NCBI GenBank assembly: GCA_910577115.1
Contig: CAJTMC010000051.1
Coordinates: 1 to 23,213, forward strand
DNA from: an uncultured Lachnospiraceae bacterium
GTDB taxonomy: Bacteria; Bacillota; Clostridia; Lachnospirales; Lachnospiraceae
Direction of reading: 5' to 3'
Length of the DNA: 23,213 bases
Positions 20,493 through 23,213 of this stretch are shown piece by piece. The notes under the pieces were generated by a model. It did no database searches, had not been told where the DNA came from, and saw nothing but the letters and a program-made list of their open reading frames with translations. A program made the position numbers and the translations under genes. Each line of letters starts with the position of its first letter. Within the stretch, counting starts at the first letter, position 1.

Positions 20493-22412
20493 TTAAGCTA
20501 ACTTGTGGAACATATGCCGAACCTTATCTATACGGCTATTCGGGCGGCGGGGTTGGCAAATAAATTTACCAATAGCTGGCTGGTATCCTTTTAACTCTGT
20601 CAAGCAGACTCCCTGCCCATTTGTGAAATAAGTTAAATCGTTCCTGTATTCTTGAATACATCTAGCAGGGATTTCTCCTTTCAGAATGACCTCGTCATTC
20701 TTTATCTGAGTACTTACAATATCTGCACAATACCTTGGAGCATCATGATACGCCCGTGAGAGATATTCCTGCGGTGCATAAATTTCAAAGTGGAGATATG
20801 GCTCTAATAGTTCTGTCCCTGCTTTTTTTAAAGCCTGCTCCAATACGATAGGGGAAAGCAGCCGAAAGTCTGCGGGGGTACTTACAGGACTATAATACAA
20901 TCCATATTCAAAACAGATTTTACAGTCTGTCACTTTCCATCCATACAGCCCCTGCTCGCAGCCATAAAGAACCCCCTCCATAACCGCATTTTGGAACGAT
21001 TGATTTAAATATCCAAGTGAAACTCTGCTTTCATACTGCACTCCGCTTCCAATAGGGAGCGGCTCTATGGACAACCCGACAGAAGCCCAGAAAGGATTTG
21101 GCGGGACTTCTATGTGGATGGTATATTCTGCTTTTCTAAGCGGTCTTTCCATATATATAACAGTAGGCTCTTTTATTTCTGCCTCCACATGATATTTTTC
21201 CTCAAGGATGGCACAAATGACTTCCATCTGCACATTCCCCAAAAAAGAAAGTATAATCTCATGCGTTGTAGTATCCACATAATATTTTAAAAGAGGGTCG
21301 CCATCTGAAATTTCTGTAAGTGCCCCAAGCAATATTTCCCGCTGTTCAGATTTCTTTACTGCAATCGTTGTTTGGAGCATAGGGAGAGGATTTTCAATAA
21401 ATTTTCTCTGCGGCAACAGTATTTCGTTCCCCAAAATACTGTTTAGCTGCAAAACATCATTTGGTAAAATTACAATATCACCAGAGCAGGCTGTATCGGA
21501 TGAATATAATTCACCGTTTGTCGGAACACACATCTCTGTGATTTTTATTTTCTCTTTTTCAGATATTCTAATAACATCCCTCAAATGCAATGTTCCGCTA
21601 TATATACGCACATAAACAAAACGCCGCCTTTTCTCTGAATATTCAATCTTAAAAACCTGCCCGCATAGTTCAGATTGACCTTCAGGCGTTGATGAATAAA
21701 ATTTACTGGCAATTACTTCTATAAGCTGCCGAATCCCCAGATTGTTTTTAGCGCTTCCGTGATAAACGGGAAATAACGTTCCGTTTTGGAATCTCCTGTT
21801 TTCTTCCTGTTCCAGTTCTGACATTTTAAACGGTTTCCCTGACATATATTTCTCTAATAGTTCATCGTTTCCCATAATTACCGCATCCCACTGTTCCATA
21901 TCGTCATTGTCCGTTACATTTATATGGGGATGCTGCCCAACCTTTTGCTTCACTATAATTTCCGAAGAAAGCTTTGCTTTCATTTCCCGATATACCATTG
22001 GCAAATCAATCCCCTCTTGGTCAATTTTATTGATGAAAAAAATTGTCGGAATCTTCATTATCTGTAGTGCATGAAACAGTATACGGGTCTGTGCCTGTAT
22101 GCCATCCTTTGCAGAAACTAATAATACTGCTCCGTCTAATACGGATAAAGAACGGTATACTTCCGCCAAAAAATCCATATGGCCTGGCGTATCTATAATG
22201 TTGACTTTTACATCCTCCCACTGAAAAGATGTCACTGCTGTCTGGATAGTGATTCCCCTTTGACGCTCCAAATTCATTGTATCTGTCCTTGTTGTGCCTT
22301 CATCTACGCTCCCTAGTTCTGCAATTGCACCACTGGTATACAATAAACTTTCCGTTAATGTTGTCTTTCCTGCGTCAACGTGAGCCAGAATGCCTAAGTT
22401 AATTATTTTCAT
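20493..22412 (-). CDS. tet(O): Tet(O) tetracycline resistance ribosomal protection protein
   Basis: A 639-residue GTPase related to EF-G that binds the ribosome and pushes tetracycline off its site. G1 is AHVDAGKTT (residues 10-18), G3 is DTPGH (74-78) and G4 is NKID (128-131). The C-terminus ends RPNSRIDKVRHMFHKLA. Length and sequence match what I know of Tet(O) along the whole protein rather than Tet(W) or Tet(M), although an internal mosaic segment cannot be excluded by eye. AGGAGG lies eight bases before the ATG. Upstream are a consensus promoter, a 7-residue leader peptide and a terminator hairpin, so expression is probably controlled by attenuation that tetracycline relieves. The KTR gene and TnpV flank it. 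Confidence 0.95.
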   Translation of the reverse strand: MKIINLGILAHVDAGKTTLTESLLYTSGAIAELGSVDEGTTRTDTMNLERQRGITIQTAVTSFQWEDVKVNIIDTPGHMDFLAEVYRSLSVLDGAVLLVSAKDGIQAQTRILFHALQIMKIPTIFFINKIDQEGIDLPMVYREMKAKLSSEIIVKQKVGQHPHINVTDNDDMEQWDAVIMGNDELLEKYMSGKPFKMSELEQEENRRFQNGTLFPVYHGSAKNNLGIRQLIEVIASKFYSSTPEGQSELCGQVFKIEYSEKRRRFVYVRIYSGTLHLRDVIRISEKEKIKITEMCVPTNGELYSSDTACSGDIVILPNDVLQLNSILGNEILLPQRKFIENPLPMLQTTIAVKKSEQREILLGALTEISDGDPLLKYYVDTTTHEIILSFLGNVQMEVICAILEEKYHVEAEIKEPTVIYMERPLRKAEYTIHIEVPPNPFWASVGLSIEPLPIGSGVQYESRVSLGYLNQSFQNAVMEGVLYGCEQGLYGWKVTDCKICFEYGLYYSPVSTPADFRLLSPIVLEQALKKAGTELLEPYLHFEIYAPQEYLSRAYHDAPRYCADIVSTQIKNDEVILKGEIPARCIQEYRNDLTYFTNGQGVCLTELKGYQPAIGKFICQPRRPNSRIDKVRHMFHKLA

Positions 22413-22448
22413 GTGATTTTCCTCCTATCAACACCCAAAAAAGGGCAT

Positions 22449-22485
22449 AAAAATACCCAGTGATAAATACTCCTATCACTGGGTA
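22449..22485 (-). promoter_or_regulatory. Attenuator terminator ahead of tet(O)
   Basis: Arms 22454-22465 and 22474-22485 form a perfect 12-bp stem with an 8-base loop. On the minus strand it is followed by TTTTTATG. It lies about 40 bases before tet(O). A further inverted pair, 22548-22558 with 22640-22650, covers the end of the leader peptide, so ribosome stalling on the leader would change the fold. This follows the tet(M)-type attenuation model; the details here are inferred. Confidence 0.8.
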
Positions 22486-22636
22486 AATAACTCCAATAGC
22501 CCCAAAACACTTATATGTTTTCGGGCATATAAAATTACATGATAAAAGTATTCTTAAACTGGGTACAAAAAACTAAGCCCCATATTAAAAGTGAAACGGG
22601 ACTGCTACTTTTTGTTCCCACTATCAAATTGACAGT

Positions 22637-22660
22637 TTATTTAAGAATACCTTGCCGCAT
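22637..22660 (-). CDS. tet(O) leader peptide, 7 residues
   Basis: The frame reads MRQGILK. The ATG at 22658-22660 has AAGGAG nine bases upstream and lies shortly after the promoter. The last four codons pair with 22548-22558. A ribosome slowed by tetracycline on this leader would prevent that pairing. The short length and position match leader peptides of ribosomal-protection tet genes. Confidence 0.65.
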   Translation of the reverse strand: MRQGILK

Positions 22661-22692
22661 ATTTATTAACTCCTTGTATAATACTGAATCTA

Positions 22693-22721
22693 ATTATATT
22701 CCTTAACCCTTTATTTGTCAA
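22693..22721 (-). promoter_or_regulatory. Consensus promoter of tet(O)
   Basis: On the minus strand TTGACA (22716-22721), a 17-base spacer and TATAAT (22693-22698). Both boxes are perfect matches to the sigma-70/sigma-A consensus. Confidence 0.9.
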
Positions 22722-22778
22722 GCTGACAAACTAAAGCAGAAAAAGCGGCAGGATTTCCCCCTGCCACTAATCATCTGT

Positions 22779-23153
22779 TTATGCAAAAATAATTTCCTTT
22801 TCCACAATCTCCCTCGCACAAGCCCTTATGTTATTGAGGCATCCTGTCCATTCTAAGGCGTTTTCTGCCTTTAGCTGTTCCGTTATGCCCTGTGCCTGTT
22901 TCATACCCTCTATGAGCCTTTCAAAGCGTTCCTGTGCCTGTCTGTTGATGTCGGCAAGGTAGGCGTTTAGCCTGCCGCTTGTAAGAAGATTGGTGTATGT
23001 AACTTTACGGTACTGTTTTAGATAATCTAAATGCCGTTGCCCCCAGATGCCTATTGCCTGTTCTTCTTCGGCGGGTACAGTTAAGCACGGTATCAAATAA
23101 TCCCCTTGCCTTTCGTATTTGCCGCCCAGTTCCTCAAATAATGATTTTGCCAT
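22779..23153 (-). CDS. tnpV: TnpV transposon-encoded protein
   Basis: A 124-residue soluble, helical protein starting MAKSLFEELGGKYERQGDYL. The pattern IPCLTVPAEEEQAIGIWGQR, then HLDYLKQYRKVTYTNLLTSG, then LNAYLADINRQAQERFERLI is that of TnpV, first described from Tn4451-type mobilisable elements. It is not a transposase and its function is unknown. GGAGG lies nine bases before the ATG. TnpV genes commonly sit beside a recombinase or a resistance gene, here tet(O). An open but unrecognised frame runs into its start from the right edge, so an upstream gene may end here. Confidence 0.88.
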   Translation of the reverse strand: MAKSLFEELGGKYERQGDYLIPCLTVPAEEEQAIGIWGQRHLDYLKQYRKVTYTNLLTSGRLNAYLADINRQAQERFERLIEGMKQAQGITEQLKAENALEWTGCLNNIRACAREIVEKEIIFA

Positions 23154-23213
23154 TGTCTGTTACCTCCACATTCTTTTTTATTTTGAATGTCCGCAAAATC
23201 CGTCCTACATCCG

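Noticed and set aside
20493..22412. tet(W), tet(M) or tet(32) instead of tet(O)
   Set aside because: The sequence follows Tet(O) as I know it from the first to last residue; only a small mosaic segment could have escaped notice by eye.
23134..23213. Partial minus-strand frame ending VEVTDNGKIII just inside tnpV
   Set aside because: Only about 25 residues are visible, another frame is also open, and I cannot recognise a family; it may be the end of an upstream gene.

Overview
The window is a composite mobile element from a low-to-mid GC Firmicute, most likely a gut Clostridia (Lachnospiraceae/Ruminococcaceae type) or a streptococcus that shares these elements. The evidence is gene content: a Tn1549/CTn-type conjugation module, Firmicutes-style AGGAGG ribosome binding sites, large serine recombinases, TnpV and tet(O). 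Nearly every real gene is on the minus strand, so transcription runs right to left and 'upstream' means higher coordinates.

Region 1 (1-7798) is the conjugation backbone of a Tn1549-like ICE. In transcription order it holds a DUF3991/toprim protein, a PcfM-like Cys-rich protein, a candidate oriT palindrome, DUF3789, MobC, a MobP-type relaxase, a PcfB-like protein, an ArdC-like protein with a degenerate zincin site, a small protein, the VirD4/TraG coupling protein, a VirB2/Maff2 pilin-like protein, and the start of a TrbL/VirB6-like channel protein. Short gaps and TGATG-type overlaps indicate one long operon.

Region 2 (7800-10800) is a visibly AT-rich cargo island inserted between two backbone genes. 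It has a PhzF-like enzyme, three small soluble proteins, a possible C_GCAxxG_C_C protein and a 53-residue membrane protein. A strong bidirectional hairpin terminator (10805-10841) separates it from the backbone gene to its right.

Region 3 (10858-12205) is backbone again: a small conserved protein and the C-terminal piece of the large SNF2-type helicase of these ICEs. The helicase is cut at its motif VI, exactly where the next element begins.

Region 4 (about 12206 to beyond 23213) is best read as an integrative mobilizable element (IME) sitting in the helicase gene. It has a large serine recombinase at its end, then a small conserved protein, a YdbC/PC4 protein, ParB, a MobV relaxase, a repeat-rich origin region with a pMV158-like oriT, a RepA-like ATPase, three sigma-like regulators (one broken by an in-frame stop), a Cys-rich KTR protein, tet(O) with a complete leader-peptide/attenuator region, and TnpV. 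The other end of the IME and the N-terminal part of the helicase lie outside the window.

The window therefore carries two conjugative DNA-processing systems of different relaxase families (MobP and MobV), each with its own candidate oriT, nested one inside the other. The most interesting unexplained structure is the 16486-17070 origin region, with three 42-bp iteron-like repeats in convergent orientation around the MobV oriT. No rRNA, tRNA or CRISPR array was seen.
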